From assembly GCA_032718475.1 (NCBI GenBank), contig JAUCBJ010003737.1, forward strand, positions 1-30,605: a stretch of DNA of 30,605 nucleotides, written 5' to 3'. Of this stretch, positions 30,058 to 30,605 are shown one piece after another (position 1 is the stretch's first letter; each line of letters begins with the position of its first letter). Under the pieces are notes generated by a model, which worked only from the letters and a program-made list of their open reading frames with translations, did not search any database and had not been told where the DNA came from. The DNA comes from Nemertoderma westbladi (taxonomy: Eukaryota; Xenacoelomorpha; Nemertodermatida; Nemertodermatidae). The translations under genes and the position numbers were made by a program.

Positions 30058-30605
30058 TTAAGAATGCTGTGCCGGCTTGTCAACAAAATTGCACCGCCAC
30101 AACTCCCTATCACCCATGACATTTGCTAGATCATCCGCATCTTTAAGGCCAGTGTCCTTTAAGATGCGTCTCAAGAAAGTCATGGGCTGTCCACCATGCT
30201 TATTCACTCCATGAGGCTGCCAAAGTACAAGATTATGCACTGGCTGGTCCTCACGGCGAAAGCAATGTCCTGCAAAGCGGAGGCGATTTTGTTCTAGTGT
30301 CAAGCTTGGGGGAACCAATGAGACACCTCCAATGTTATATAGTGTCTGGTTGGAGATGTGTGCATTGTACTTGACACAATGTACCCGGCGTAGCATTCTT
30401 GTGAATGTGCCATCCAGAGATTTGGTGTCCTCAGCAGTTAGAGCCCAGCATGGACTCCCGTAGAGGAGTACTGGAACTACTGCTGCTCTAAATAATCGGA
30501 CCTTAAGTTTCCGATTAATTCTAGGTGACTTCCAAATCCTGGAAAGCCTATTCAAGGCTGCCCATGCCTCTTTCCCTTACGTATTCGAAGGTCCTCACCT
30601 GACTT
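30058..30605 (-). pseudogene. Non-LTR retrotransposon RT C-terminal fragment, continues past window
   Basis: Minus-strand frame of 165 codons with the region typical of LINE proteins after the RT palm: KLKVRLFRAAVVPVLLYGS, TFTRMLRRVHCV, LRFAGHCFRRED and ILKDTGLKDADDLANVM...DRELWR. It ends at a stop at 30058-30060. Upstream, EDLRIRKGK (about 30590-30565) and AWAALNRLSRIW are in different frames, so a small indel at about 30565 breaks the ORF. It comes from the same general class of element as 23421-24050, but the fragments are in non-colinear order and so are separate insertions. Confidence 0.85.

Noticed and set aside
1-30605. CRISPR array, phage, toxin-antitoxin or bacterial defence locus
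   Set aside because: No short regularly spaced repeats with unique spacers and no prokaryotic gene structure; the tandem repeats here are whole-unit duplications.

Overview
This is eukaryotic, animal-type repetitive DNA. It is AT-rich and intron-compatible, has no bacterial gene organisation, and is dominated by transposable elements. The animal-specific BEL/Pao LTR retrotransposon family, non-LTR reverse transcriptase fragments, and at least three MITE-like elements with different target-site signatures all point to an invertebrate or basal-deuterostome genome, probably marine. That last point is an impression from the repeat types; no species-diagnostic gene is present.

Positions 1-9917 (minus strand) hold one BEL/Pao element of subfamily 'A/B'. 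It carries an internal tandem duplication of about 4.5 kb, running from mid reverse transcriptase back into gag. The two duplicate units (390-4926 and 4941-9473) are nearly identical but carry different nonsense mutations. Reading minus-ward from 9917, the order is gag, zinc knuckles, aspartic protease and half an RT; then a junction; then a 5'-truncated gag, zinc knuckles, protease and RT with its YMDD box, leaving the window at position 1. Positions 9918-13756 are non-coding, with two tandem duplications and no recognisable LTR.

Positions 13757-20281 (plus strand) hold a second, clearly diverged BEL/Pao element (copy C) that lacks the first part of gag. Its gag-to-RT half is riddled with stops and frameshifts, and its protease is split by a 708-bp Tc1/mariner-type MITE. 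Its RNase H-integrase half is nevertheless open for 740 codons. Positions 20282-21998 are non-coding, with a diverged 220-bp-spaced direct repeat and a perfect RFX X-box match. Positions 21999-23406 carry an unrecognised gag-like coding region with two frame breaks, abutting a non-LTR RT fragment (23421-24050, minus).

From 24 kb to the end the window is mostly non-coding but holds three well-delimited features. One is a 695-bp long-inverted-repeat (foldback or Mutator-like) element with a perfect 9-bp target duplication (25220-25914). It sits in the 3' part of a candidate two-exon minus-strand gene (25877-26351). A 478-bp piggyBac-type MITE flanked by TTAA lies at 29453-29930. A tRNA-like sequence (29954-30045) follows directly on the 3' end of another non-LTR RT fragment (30058-30605, minus).

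No CRISPR array, rRNA, bacterial operon or obvious host-defence system is present. The best leads are the internally duplicated BEL element, the repeated splice-donor-like octamer inside BEL coding sequence, the unevenly preserved integrase ORF, the orphan gag-like ORFs, and the foldback element interrupting a possible host gene.
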